Origin: Tetracentron sinense
Taxonomy: Eukaryota; Streptophyta; Magnoliopsida; Trochodendrales; Trochodendraceae
NCBI GenBank assembly: GCA_015143295.1
Contig: JABCRI010000925.1
Coordinates: 1-64,000 of the forward strand
Direction: 5' to 3'
Length of the DNA: 64,000 bases
Part shown: positions 45,361-56,040 of the stretch, in pieces
How positions within the stretch are numbered: position 1 is the first letter of the stretch
How the letters are laid out: every line of letters begins with the position of its first letter
Notes under the pieces: generated by a model
The model's input: only the letters and a program-made list of their open reading frames with translations
Told to the model about the DNA's origin: nothing
Database searches by the model: none
Position numbers and translations under genes: made by a program

Positions 45361-46048
45361 TCAAGGTTTGAGTATGAACGGTGTGGCGGTTGAAAAGCTC
45401 ACTATTTGTACTAACCTAACTCCTAACCTATTCCCAGTGACTTAGGTAAATGATAACACCAAAAAGAAAAAAAAAAGAGCTAGATGTGTATTGTGAGTGC
45501 TATCGTTAATCCCAAATAAAATTTAATAAAAATAATTTTTTTTCTAACGAGATAAATACTTTTACCAGTTGTATAACCGGTGTAAATGCATATAATTTTT
45601 TTTCTTTGATTAACAATTCATTTTGTGGGGGCCACTAGAACCATTGGCCCAATTCCATACTATGGCTCTTTGTAGAAGGATAAATAAGAGATTGAAAATT
45701 CGTATTTATAGAACTTTAAGAATTTTTTTTAATTTTAATTCATTTTATAACTGTACTTATTTTTACAGTTATAAAAAAAATGTTCATCTCTTAAAAAATT
45801 ATGAAAAAGCCCTTAACAGCTTAAAATGGGCCTACATGCATAAATTGCTCCACATAAGGGAATGAGCCTCCTTAAAGAGAGTATGAGCTTCAAGGGATAA
45901 AGGAGAAAATGAAGCGGCTATATACAGTAGGAGTTAATTGATTACAATCTATAAGATTTTCAAGGCTTTATAAACTTGAAGAATTTCTCCTATATTTCCA
46001 ATGTGGGATTAACATAGGCAATGATTAGCACACCACGCATTAAACTAT

Positions 46049-46258
46049 GTAGTCTAATGCCATAGCCACGTGTCCCTTTTAACACTCCTTTAACTATGGT
46101 TAAGTTTAAGAAAATTAAAATTAATATTTTCGTTTTTTTTTTTAAATTTTAAAAACCAATGTTAGATTGCTTAACCCCAAGGATGAATGAATCTTAACTA
46201 TAGTTAATGTGTAGTAAAAAAGAAGGCATGGACCAATGAGGACTACACATTAGACTAC
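46049..46258. mobile_element. Fold-back MITE, 'ggttaagattcac' family (copy A)
   Basis: Left arm gtagtctaatgccatagccacgtgtcc and right arm (catggaccaatgagg ... cattagactac) are imperfect inverted copies, joined by 'taactatggttaag' / 'cttaactatagtta' and an AT-rich centre. The left arm has a CACGTGTC box. The same element occurs at 51864-52073 in the partner duplication. Confidence 0.7.
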
Positions 46259-47350
46259 ATAATCTAATGTGGCAGTAAGCTAAGCATTTCCCATTAAATA
46301 TAGAAAGACAAACCGTTGATGAGCTTGCCTCACTTAAGTTACTAACCATAAAGTCACTCTCCTAATAAAATTAAACATTTTATTCAATTTCATTAAGGAT
46401 CATTTTGAAATAACACAAAAGTATTTTAAGGACTAAAATACAATATCAAAACCATAATGAAGTAAATTTCAAATCATTTTTAAAATTACTTCAACAGTTT
46501 AACTAGTTACCTGTATAAAAAAAATCATTTTCACATCTATCATGTTGCGTTATTCAGTTGGACATACCCCCTCTTGCGCCAATGGTGGGAGTGTGACCTC
46601 TCTGTTGAGGGAGGTCTGGGACCCCTTATGTTGCAAGAGCTCCAATTCCCTAGCTAAATACTAACCTTACTAACTAGTAGTAGGTAAATGATATCCAAAG
46701 CTTAAAAAGAGTACAAGAATTAGAATGTGCTAAAAGAAGGTACAAGGATTAGATAATTTTATAAAAAAACACATAAAATTAATAGAATCGTATAAAATTG
46801 TAAAGTTTTAACATTTTAGAATACTCTTTTAAATTTGTATGGTCCCAAAAACTTTATCCTAAAACTTTTAAGTGGGGCAAAATTAAATTTAGAGAGAATA
46901 TGAGACATGATTACATTAAATGGCATATTCACAATTATAGTGGATGCCATTACCAACTTCACTTAAAGTTGGAATGGTGCTCAGCTAGACAGGGGTTGAA
47001 TGTGGGTACATTATTTGTCTGACCTTGTATTGTCGGTGAGAGTCGCTGTTAAGGGCTATCTTGGGTTTATTTGTTTTCTTGTTGTTCATCCAATTGGTTC
47101 ATGACCTCATGAACTTTGTTTTTTCCATTCCTATGTAGCTTTTATTCTTTTATATATATATATATAGCATGTCCCCTACTTAAATAGATGCCCATTCCAT
47201 TAAACCAGACACTTTAAAATATTCATACTTTGAGACTAGGAATTATATTTTAAGTTGACGTCGACCTGGTATTTATCAGCATTCCTGATGAATGATGATA
47301 GCTAATTAGCTTACTCTAGTAGATAGTTACCTTACTTTGTTGGCCTTGGT

Positions 47351-47754
47351 TAGGGATGGCAAAGGACAGGTTTGGGCCAAGGTGCCCCCAACCCTACCCC
47401 ACCTCTAATGGGAAAACTCCTACTTTGTTCCCGTCCTAAACCTGGGTCGAGATGAGGCGGGTGACCCATCCCCATTTATCAAAACCCTTCTTAACCCCGT
47501 CCAATTAAGCACTAGTCAAGTCGGACGTTGGTCGGTTTAATATTTCACATTATAAGTAATATATTGAGGTAATTTTAGGATTAGTTTAAGGGTAAAATAA
47601 TGATTTCATATTATAATCCATTTCCGGCTTGAACCCAAGTCAGGTTTAACCTTTCATTCCTAAACTTGCCCCTACCCCATTTAATAGCTCCCAAAACCTC
47701 TCCCAATAGGGTCGGGTCAGGTTACTAGGTTAACTTGGCTCGTTGCCATCCCTA
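47351..47754. mobile_element. hAT-like MITE (TAGGGATGGCAA ends), copy A
   Basis: 404 bp with ends tagggatggcaa and the complement, ttgccatcccta. An 8-bp duplication with one mismatch flanks it (gccttggt on the left, gcctcggt on the right). The interior is noncoding with 'cctaccccacc / ggtcgggtca' phrases. The identical insertion occurs in the partner duplication (53173-53576), so it predates the duplication. Confidence 0.8.
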
Positions 47755-48304
47755 GCCTCGGTGTGGGTGCGTGTGTTGTTTTTTTGGTAAGTTTGGTAAT
47801 GTAACACCCTTAACACATACATCCAGACCTAAGGTAACCTGCTAAGGTGCATGTGGGTGGGTGGGTTGTCCAAGTGAAACAAAACCTGACCTAAAAGGGG
47901 TTTGGGTCTGGTTGGGCTCGAGTTCCGCTGGCTCAAGTTGCAGCCCTGATTATAAATGGTACTTTTGTAATTAGCATTTTAATCCTTTTAACATGGGGTA
48001 TTTGTGAAAACCCCCTATCTTTTCAGCTATTTGTAAATACCCCCTTGATTTTTGTGATTTTACATTCTACCCTACCAACTTTTAATCTGTTGTAAATCCA
48101 TCATTCCATTCATAATTTAGTTAAGGGATGTTAAACTTTCTATACAATGACCTTTTTAATCTTATTTTGATTTAAGAAGATTTGTAAAAAAAATTCACAA
48201 GAGACGAAGTGCTTGGAACCCACTAATTGTGGATAAGATTCACTCACCCCTAAGATTCATCCATATAACCTTGGTTTTTAGAAAAAAATATTAAACTTAG
48301 GTTG

Positions 48305-48502
48305 CACTACAAAATTAAAGGTCTTTAGTGGGGAATTTTTAGCGATGGTTGTATAAAACCATCTTTGAAACACATCTACAGAGGTGGTTATTAAAAACCG
48401 CCTCTGTATACTAATCTCTGTACTAGATTAACGGGTGGTGTCCTATAAACCTCCGCTAATAATATGTCTTATAACGGCGGTTTGTAAAACACCGTCGCTC
48501 CG
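48305..48502 (+). mobile_element. CACTA terminus abutting DRP4C fragment (copy A)
   Basis: It begins cactacaaaattaaagg and carries subterminal-like repeats (acggcggtttgtaaaacacc, aaaaccgcctctg), like the ends of 11324-16498. No opposite terminus is found before the DRP4C sequence starts, so it is a truncated element end fused to the gene fragment. Confidence 0.65.
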
Positions 48503-48894
48503 CTGATACCTGTCATCATGGAGTCAGCTCATGATTCAAGAGGAAGCCTTCATGAGGGTCTTGAAGCACTCGGATTCCCCCGGTGCAATCCTCGGGTGTT
48601 TGGGTACAGTTCAGATTGGACATCAGAGAAAGCACATGGGGATGGTTCAACAAGCATTTGATCAGAATGAGAATGAATGCTTACTGGAAGATAGTTCATC
48701 AAAGATTGGTTGACTGTTTAGGTCTTCACCTTCTTTACAGTGTAAAGAACTTGGTGAACAAAGAACGGATGCTAGAGGAATCGCCTTCTGTTGCGTCTAA
48801 GCGCCAGCGGCTCAACCAAAGTATTAAGGTACTTCGGGAGTCGAAAGATGTTGTCACCGACATCACCAATCGGATTGCTGCTTATGCTAATTGA
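48503..48894 (+). pseudogene. DRP4C: DRP4C 3' fragment (GED region), copy A
   Basis: Corresponds to about the last 145 codons of DRP4C, starting within TDYTCNPEYMSSWSQ with a short deletion and ending at the same stop. A 2-bp loss (GATCTGAGAATG to GATCAGAATG, near 48661) shifts the frame. An additional 54-bp in-frame deletion removes the segment between LVNK and ERMLEE. The GTPase domain and stalk are missing. The 2-bp loss is shared with 54321-54766, so this copy was already dead before it was duplicated. Confidence 0.9.
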
Positions 48895-49710
48895 GAAGAA
48901 CAGTTGGATGCTTCTTTGAATATGGTGGGGATGATGCTATTTAGTTGCTCTATGTTTAGTATGATATTTTAGTACTAGTCTTGTAAATCTGTTGTGTGGT
49001 TGTGACTACGATATTTCAGTATTGGTATTGTAACTTTGTTGTGGTTATGACTATATATATATATATTTATATATATATGCATATGGTGTTAATTTAATCA
49101 TCCTTCTTTCGTGTTTAATTTTCAATTTTGTTGTAAGTTCGGATAAATCTGCAATAGGGACACCAATTTGGTATCCTTAAGCTAGTCCATAGCCATGTCT
49201 ATCTCTTGGTTTCAAGGATAAAGGCAAACTAGGCAAATGAGTGAAACATCCTGCGAAATTGGAAGTTTAGGGCAAAAGAAGTGTTGGTGTGCTCCTTGTA
49301 AAAGAGAGTCACTTCTATAGTGGATTTTGATATTTGGTGGCCCATAAGAGGGTATAAGTACAACCCTAGTTGGATTGGAGGCCTAACCAAGCCCAGCTCT
49401 ATGATCAAAATCTCGTGGCTCAAGCCAAGCAGACCAATAACCCTAGGTGCTCATTTTTCAATCCATCAAAATCAGGTTGGGTTCCAAAAAAAGAAAAAAA
49501 AATGTTAAGTTGGGTTAATGTAGGATAGGTAGGGTTAGGCCCCGTGGTTGCACTTCTGTTTTATGTTTTTAACAGGAATTTGGAAATTTGTACACATGTT
49601 TTTATTTCTTGTATTTAAATATTAAAAATTAGTAACAAAATTTTTAAAAATTAAGATAACAGAGAATTTCTATTACCTCTTTTTAAAAAATAAAAAACAA
49701 AAATGAAAAA

Positions 49711-49908
49711 CACGGACCCACCACCATCCACCCACCCATCACCACCACCACCACCACCCACCCACCACCACCACCACACCACCATCCACTACGCACCTCC
49801 ACACCACCACCATCACACCACCACCAGCCACCACCACCCACTATGCACCTCCACACCACTACCACACTACACCACCACCACCCACTACGCACCTCCACAC
49901 CACTACCA
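49711..49908. repeat. CAC-rich minisatellite
   Basis: About 200 bp of 'ccacca' triplets containing three copies of a larger unit, 'cccacta(c/t)gcacctccacac'. It replaces the 2.3 kb of downstream flank (39985-42300 equivalent) that is missing from the second tandem copy, so it sits exactly at a rearrangement junction. The long frames it creates on both strands (His/Pro-rich and Gly/Val-rich) are not considered genes. Confidence 0.85.
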
Positions 49909-50241
49909 TTTATCTAACCATTTATCTAACTATGTCAGGGGGTTAGGGGGTCAGCAGGGTTAGCACTCATGGTGGGCGTCAACAGCCACACCAAAGACTC
50001 GAACACGAGTCTCCACACCCCAAAGGGAGATACACTACCACTGGGACAAACCCATGGCGTTTGGGTTTGGGCATTTAATACGGCAATTGTTATGGCTTCA
50101 TTTTACCTGAATTTATTACCAGTGAGTATGATCCCCACTATTACCAAAAAACAAGTATGATCCCCACAGCCTCGGATTGTCTCTAGAAAACCCTTTTCTT
50201 GGGCAACCATAGATTGTCTCTGGCGAAGCCAGAAAGGGCTT

Positions 50242-51173
50242 GTCCTTCCTCAAAAAGGACACACGTCATACCATTGGAGCAACTCAAGGAACGTGTGGGG
50301 ATTGGCCTCGGATTGTCTCTAGTGAAGCCAGAAAACACTCTCGGGCAACCATGGAATAAGGGACATGTGGCGATTAAAAGGGGAGAAGTCATTTCATTTT
50401 CTCCCCATGATTTTGACTTCTCCCCACTTCATATCTCTCCCTTTTTATTTCACAATCTTATCACCATGTGTCATGTACTGTTTGGAGAAATCAAAATCAT
50501 GGAGCCCATGATTTTGACTTCTCCACCACTTGTCTCCGATTCTATGGCATGCTCTCGGGCGTCCATAGAATAAGGGACATGTGGCATAAAAAGGAGAAGT
50601 CATCTCATTTTCTCCCCATGATTTTGACTTCTCCCCACTTTATATCTCTTCCCCTTTTTCTCACACTTATCGCCACATGTCTGATTATGTGTGGTGAATT
50701 CAAATGATTTTGATTTCACCACCATAAGTGTGTGAGAAAAAGGGGAAGAGATATAAAGTGGAGAGAAGTCAAAATCATGGGGAGAAAATGAGATGACTTC
50801 TCTTTTTTTATGCCACATGTCCCTTATTCTATGGATGCCCGAGAGCATTTTCTGGAGACAATCTGAGGCCATAGAATCGGAGACAAGTGGTGGAGAAGTC
50901 AAAATCATGGGCTCCATGATTTTGATTTCTCCGCACAGTACATGACACATGGCGATAAGATTGTGAAATAAAGGGGGAGAGATATGAAGTGGGGAGAAGT
51001 CAAAATCATGGGGAGAAAATGAAATGACTTCTCCCCTTTTAATCACCACATGTCCCTTATTCCATGGTTGCCCGAGAGGGTTTTCTAGCTTCATCAGAGA
51101 CAATCCGAGGTCGATCCCCACACGTTCCCTGAGTTGCTCCAATAGTATGACGTATGTCCTTTTGAGGAAGGAC
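50242..51173. repeat. Large palindrome B
   Basis: Arms of about 465 bp meet near 50710 (tcaaatgattttgatttcacc), with the centre slightly eroded compared with palindrome A. Outer words gtccttcctc / gaggaaggac are the same as in A. It has the uninterrupted site of the solo LTR. The 180-codon reverse frame at 50600-51142 lies wholly inside the inverted repeat and is not a gene. Confidence 0.85.
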
Positions 51174-51863
51174 TCAAGGTTTGAGTATGAACGGTGTGGC
51201 GGTTGAAAAGCCCACTATTTGTACTAACCTAACTCCTAACCTATATCCAGTGACTTAGGTAAATGATAACACCAAAAAGAAAAAAAAATGAACTAGACGT
51301 GTATTGTGAGTGCTATCGTTAATCCCAAATAAAATTTAATAAAAATAAATTTTTTTTCCAACAAGATAAATACTTTTACAAGTTGTATAACCGGTGTAAA
51401 TGCATATAATTTTTTTTCTTTGACTAACAATTCATTTTGTGGGGGCCACTAGAGCCATTGGCCCATTTCCATACTATGGCTCTTTGTAGAAGGATAAATA
51501 AGAGATTGAAAATTCGTATTTGTAGAACTTTAAGAATTTTTTTTAATTTTAATTCATTTTATAACTGTACTTATTTTGTACAGTTATAATAAAATGTTCA
51601 TCTCTTAAAAAATTATGAAAAAGCCCTTAACAGCTTAAAATGGGCCTACATGCCTAAATTGCTCCACATAAGGGAATGAGCCTCCTTAAAGAGAGTAAGA
51701 GCTTCAAAGGATAAAGGAGAAAATGAAGCGACTATATACAGTAGGAGTTAATTGATTACAATCTATAAGATTTTCAAGGCTTTATAAACTTGAAGAATTT
51801 CTCCTATATTTCCAATGTGGGATTAAACATGGGCAATGATTAGCACACCATGCATTAAACTAT

Positions 51864-52073
51864 GTAGTCTAATGCCATAGCCACGTGTCCCTTTTAACAC
51901 TACTTTAACTATGGTTAAGTTTAAGAAAATTAAAATTAATTTTTTCGTTTTTTTTAAAAAATTTTTAAAACCAATGTTAGATTGCTTAACCCCAAGGATG
52001 AATGAATCTTAACTATAGTTAATGTGTAGTAAAAAAAAAGGCATGGACCAATGAGGACTACACATTAGACTAC
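51864..52073. mobile_element. Fold-back MITE, 'ggttaagattcac' family (copy B)
   Basis: Duplicate of 46049-46258 with a few base changes and a changed A/T-run length. It came with the segmental duplication and is not an independent insertion. Confidence 0.7.
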
Positions 52074-53172
52074 ATAATCTAATGTGGCAGTAAGCTAAGC
52101 ATTTCCCATTAAATATAGAAAGACAAACCGTTAATGAGCTTGCCTCACTTAAGTTACTAAGCATAAAGTCACTCTCCTAATAAAATTAAACATTTTATTC
52201 AACTTGATTAGGGATCATTTTGAAATAACACAAAAGTATTTTAAGGACTAAAATACAATATCCAAACCATAATGAAGTAAATTTTAAATCATTTTTAAAA
52301 TTACTTCAACAGTTTAACTAGTTACCTGTATAAAAAAAATCATTTTCACATCTATCATGTTGCTTTATTCAGTTGGACATACCACCTCTTGCGCCAATGG
52401 TGGGAGTGTGACCTCTCTGTTGAGGGAGGTCTGGGACCCCCTTATGTTGCAAGAGCCCCAATTCCCTAGCTAAATACTAACCTTACTAACTAGTAGTAGG
52501 TAAATGATATCCAAAGCTTAAAAAGAGTACAAGAATTAGAATGTGCTAAAAGAAGGTACAAGGATTAGATAATTTTACAAAAAAAACACATAAAATTAAT
52601 AGAATCGTATAAAATTGTAAGGTTTTAACATTTTAGAATACTCTTTTAATTTTGTATGGTCCCAAAAACTTTATCCTAAAACTTTTAAGTGGGGCAAAAG
52701 TAAATTTAGAGAGAACTATGAGACATGATTACATTAAATGGCATATTCACAATTATAGTGGATGCCATTACCAACTTCACTTAAAGTTGGAATGGTGCTC
52801 AGCTAGACGGGTTGAATGTGGGTACATTATTTGTTTGACCTTGTATTGTCGGTGTGAGTCGCTGTTAAGGGCTATCTTGGGTTTATTTGTTTTCTTGTTG
52901 TTCATCCAATTGGTTCATGACCTCATGAACTTTGTTTTTTCTATTCCTATGTAGCTTTTATTCTTTTATATATATATATATAGCTATAGCATGTCCCCTA
53001 CTTAAATAGATGCCCATTCTATTAAACCAGACACTTTAAAATATTCATACTTTGAGACTGGAAATTATATTTTAAGTTGATGTCGACCTGGTATTTATCA
53101 ACATTCCTGATGAGTGATGATAGCTAATTAACTTACTCTAGTAGATAGTTACCTTACTTTGTTGGCCTCGGT

Positions 53173-53576
53173 TAGGGATGGCAACGGATAGGTTTGGGCC
53201 AGGGTGCCCCCAACCCTACCCCACCTCTAATGGGAAAACTCCTACTTTGTTCCAGTCCTAAACCCGGATCGAGATGAGGCGGGTGACCCATCCCCATTTA
53301 TCAAAACCTTTCTTAACCTTGTCCAATTAAGCACTAGTCAGGTCAGACGTTGGTCGGTTCGATATTTCACATTATAAGTAATATATTGAGGTAATTTTAG
53401 GATTAGTTTAAGGGTAAAATAATGATTTCATATTATAATCCATTCCCGGCCCGAACCCAAGTCAGGTTTAACCCTTCATTCCTAAATTTGCCCCTACCCC
53501 ATTTAATAGCTCCCAAAACCTCTCCCAATAGGGTCGGGTCAGGTTACTAGGTTAACTTGGCTCGTTGCCATCCCTA
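53173..53576. mobile_element. hAT-like MITE (TAGGGATGGCAA ends), copy B
   Basis: 404 bp, same ends and insertion site as 47351-47754. Flanks are gcctcggt (53165-53172) and gcctcagt (53577-53584). Inherited through the tandem duplication. Confidence 0.8.
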
Positions 53577-54125
53577 GCCTCAGTGTGGGTGCGCATGTTG
53601 TTTTTTTGGTAAGCTGGTAATGTAACAACACCCTTAACACATACATCCAAACCTAAGGTAACCCGCTAAGGTGCATGTGGGTGGGTGGGTTGTCCAAGTG
53701 AAACAAAACCTGACCTAAAAGGGGTTTGGGTTTGGTTGGGCTCGGGTTCCGCTGGTTCAAGTTGCAGCCCTGATTATAAATGATACTTTTGTAATTAACA
53801 TTTTAATCCTTTTAACATGGGTATTTGTGAAAACCCCCTATCTTTTCAGCTATTTGTAAATACCCCCTTGGTTTTTGTGATTTTACATTCTACCCTACCA
53901 ACTTTTAATCTGTTGTAAATCCATCCTTCCATTCATAATTTAGTTAAGGGATGTTAAACTTTCTATACAATGACCTTTTTAATCTTATTTTGATTTAAGA
54001 AGATTTGTAAAAAAAATTCACAAGAGACGAAGTGCTTGGAACACTAATTGTGGATAAGATTCACTCACCCCTAAGATTCATCCATATAACCTTGGTTTTT
54101 AGAAAAAAATATTAAGCCTAGGTTG

Positions 54126-54320
54126 CACTACAAAATTAAAGGTCTTTAGTGGGGAATTTTTAGCGACGGTTGTATAAAACCATCTTTGAAACACATCTAC
54201 AGGCGGTTATTAAAAACCGCCTCTGTATACTAATCTCTGTACTAGATTAACGGTGGTGTCCTATAAACCTCCGCTAATAATATGTCTTATAACGGCGGTT
54301 TGTAAAACACCGCCGCTCCG
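54126..54320 (+). mobile_element. CACTA terminus abutting DRP4C fragment (copy B)
   Basis: Duplicate of 48305-48502. The start cactacaaaattaaagg and the 'acggcggtttgtaaaacacc' subterminal words are conserved, and the junction with the DRP4C fragment is at the same base. Confidence 0.65.
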
Positions 54321-54766
54321 CTGATACCTGTCATCAAGGAGTCAGCTCATGATTCAAGAGGAAGCCTTCATGAGGGTCTTGAAGCACTCGGATTCCCCCG
54401 GTGCAATCCTCGGGTGTTTGGGTACAGTTCAGATTGGACATCAGAGAAAGCACATGGGGATGGTTCAACAAGCATTTGATCAGAATGAGAATGAATGCTT
54501 ACTGGAATATAGTTCATCAAAGATTGGTTGACTGTTTAGGTCTTCACCTTCTTTACAGTGTAAAGAACTTGGTGAACAAAGGGATAGACAGAGAGCTAGC
54601 AAATGAGTTCATGGGACCCCATGGTGGTGGGCTCGAACGGATGCTAGAGGAATCGCCTTCTGTTGCGTCTAAGCGCCAGCGGCTCAACCAAAGTATTAAG
54701 GTACTTCGGGAGTCGAAAGATGTTGTCGCCAACATCACCGATCGGATTGCTGCTTATGCTAATTGA
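54321..54766 (+). pseudogene. DRP4C: DRP4C 3' fragment (GED region), copy B
   Basis: The same 3' fragment as at 48503-48894 but without the 54-bp deletion. It aligns to the intact gene from SSWSQLMIQEEAF to the stop at 54766 (LERMLEESPSVASKRQRLNQ present). The shared 2-bp loss near 54481 breaks the frame, and the codon for M in the 'tcatcatgg' region is changed to aag. It is about 145 codons long without promoter or GTPase domain. The 3' half remains open for 121 codons in the DRP4 frame. Confidence 0.9.
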
Positions 54767-55171
54767 GAAGAACAGTTGGATGCTTCTTTGAATATGGTGG
54801 GGATGATGCTATTTAGTTGCTCTGTGTTTAGTATGATATTTCAGTACTACTCTTGTACATCTGTTGTGTGGTTGTGACTATGATATTTCAGTATTGGTAT
54901 TGTAACTTTGTTGTGGTTATGACTATATATATATATATATATATATATATGCATATGGGGTTAATTTAATCATCCTTCTTTCGTGTTTAATTTTCAATTT
55001 TGTTGTAAGTTCGGATAAATCTGCAATGGGGACACCAATTTGGTATCCTTAAGCTAGTCCATAGCCATGTCTATCTCTTGGTTTCAAGGATAAAGGCAAA
55101 CTAGGCAAATGAGTGAAACATCCTGCGAAATTGGAAGTTTAGGGCAAAAGAAGTGTTGGTGTGCTCCTTGT

Positions 55172-56040
55172 TAGGGGTGTCAAAGGGCCGGGTTGGGGTA
55201 GGGCCGGGGTCAACCCTAGCCCTACCCTTCCTTATAAGAGTAGAGCCCTAGCCCGGCCCTAGCCCTTCAAGGGCCGGGGTTGATTGGTCCCTAGCCCGGC
55301 CCCTCAAGGGCCGGAGTTAAGCCGGGCCGGCCAAAGGGTCGGAAGAAAGAGCGGAATTTTTTTTTTTTTCATCTAAGATAAGAAATTTTTTTTTACTACA
55401 CCGACTATCAACCTTACATGGAAATGGATACCCTCCTCTTTTATTCGGGTTTGGGATCAACATTGCAACAAAAAGAGCAATGACAGAGTTAAAAAAAAAA
55501 TTTCCTTATCAGTGACAGTCATGCATAATAAACCAAAACATAGTATAGGTAAACAAGTAGAATAATAAAACTATATAGAACAAAATTGAAAATATGTTTA
55601 AATATAAAACTGAAAGTAGAGAGTAAGATATGAGAGAGAGAGAGAGATGATCGATGAAGAGCCGAAGTGGTATGTGGCCTGTGCGATTGAAGTTGAAGAA
55701 TGAAGAGGCAAAGTCTTAGAATGTGAATACAAGTTAGGGTTTGGTCTGTGTTAGGTTGGTTTTTATAAGGTCTTTAGTTGGCGCAATTACAAACATAGCC
55801 CTACTTTCGTAACGTTAATGAAAGGTTAAAGGGAGCATATTAGTAAAATTATTAAAAAATATTTATCTTAAGATAAAGTAGGGCCGGGCCGGGCCGGGAA
55901 GGGCCGGACAGGGGGAGCCCTAGCCCGGCCCTAGAGAACAAGGGCTTCCAATTTTTTGGCCCTGCCCGGCCCAAGGGCCGGGCTTTGGAGGGCCGGGCCG
56001 GGCCGGGTACCCTTCTATATGGGCTTTTTTGACAGCCTTA
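55172..56040. mobile_element. Non-autonomous hAT-like element (TAGGGGTGTCAAA ends)
   Basis: 869 bp bounded by taggggtgtcaaagg and the complement of taaggctgtcaaaa. An 8-bp duplication with one mismatch flanks it (ctccttgt 55164-55171, gtccttgt 56041-56048). The uninterrupted site gctccttgtaaaagagag occurs at 39727 and in the other duplicates. Subterminal zones are packed with 'gggccggg' and 'ctagcccggccct' words in both orientations, giving strong hairpin potential. No protein is encoded. It inserted into the third tandem copy only. Confidence 0.9.

Larger units (their letters stand above)
42300..49530 (+). repeat. Tandem duplication, copy A
   Basis: The sequence from 'taaccatttatctaactatg' (about 42308) to the flank after the DRP4C 3' fragment (about 49530) aligns with 49915-55170 in the same orientation at high similarity. 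Differences are a solo LTR (43515-45186) only in A, an extra ~100-bp repeat in its palindrome, a 54-bp in-frame deletion in its DRP4C fragment, and scattered single changes. The unit carries a palindrome, a fold-back MITE, a hAT-like MITE, a CACTA end and a DRP4C 3' fragment. Confidence 0.9.
49915..55170 (+). repeat. Tandem duplication, copy B
   Basis: Partner of 42300-49530: same order of palindrome, spacer, fold-back MITE, hAT-like MITE, CACTA end and DRP4C 3' fragment. It lacks the solo LTR and one palindrome module. It keeps the 54-bp DRP4C segment deleted in copy A. Its downstream side is cut by the hAT-like element at 55172 and then continues as the third copy's flank. Confidence 0.9.

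Noticed and set aside
49683..49963. His/Pro-rich and Gly/Val-rich frames
   Set aside because: Translation of the CAC minisatellite in both directions; no start context, promoter or domain.
50600..51142. 180-codon reverse frame
   Set aside because: It lies entirely within palindrome B and its translation repeats itself as expected from inverted modules. The equivalent frame in palindrome A (43231-43617) is disrupted.
48305..54766. DRP4C fragments as functional short proteins
   Set aside because: Both carry the same 2-bp frameshift and lack promoter, GTPase domain and stalk; the residual 103-121-codon frames begin out of the DRP4 frame.
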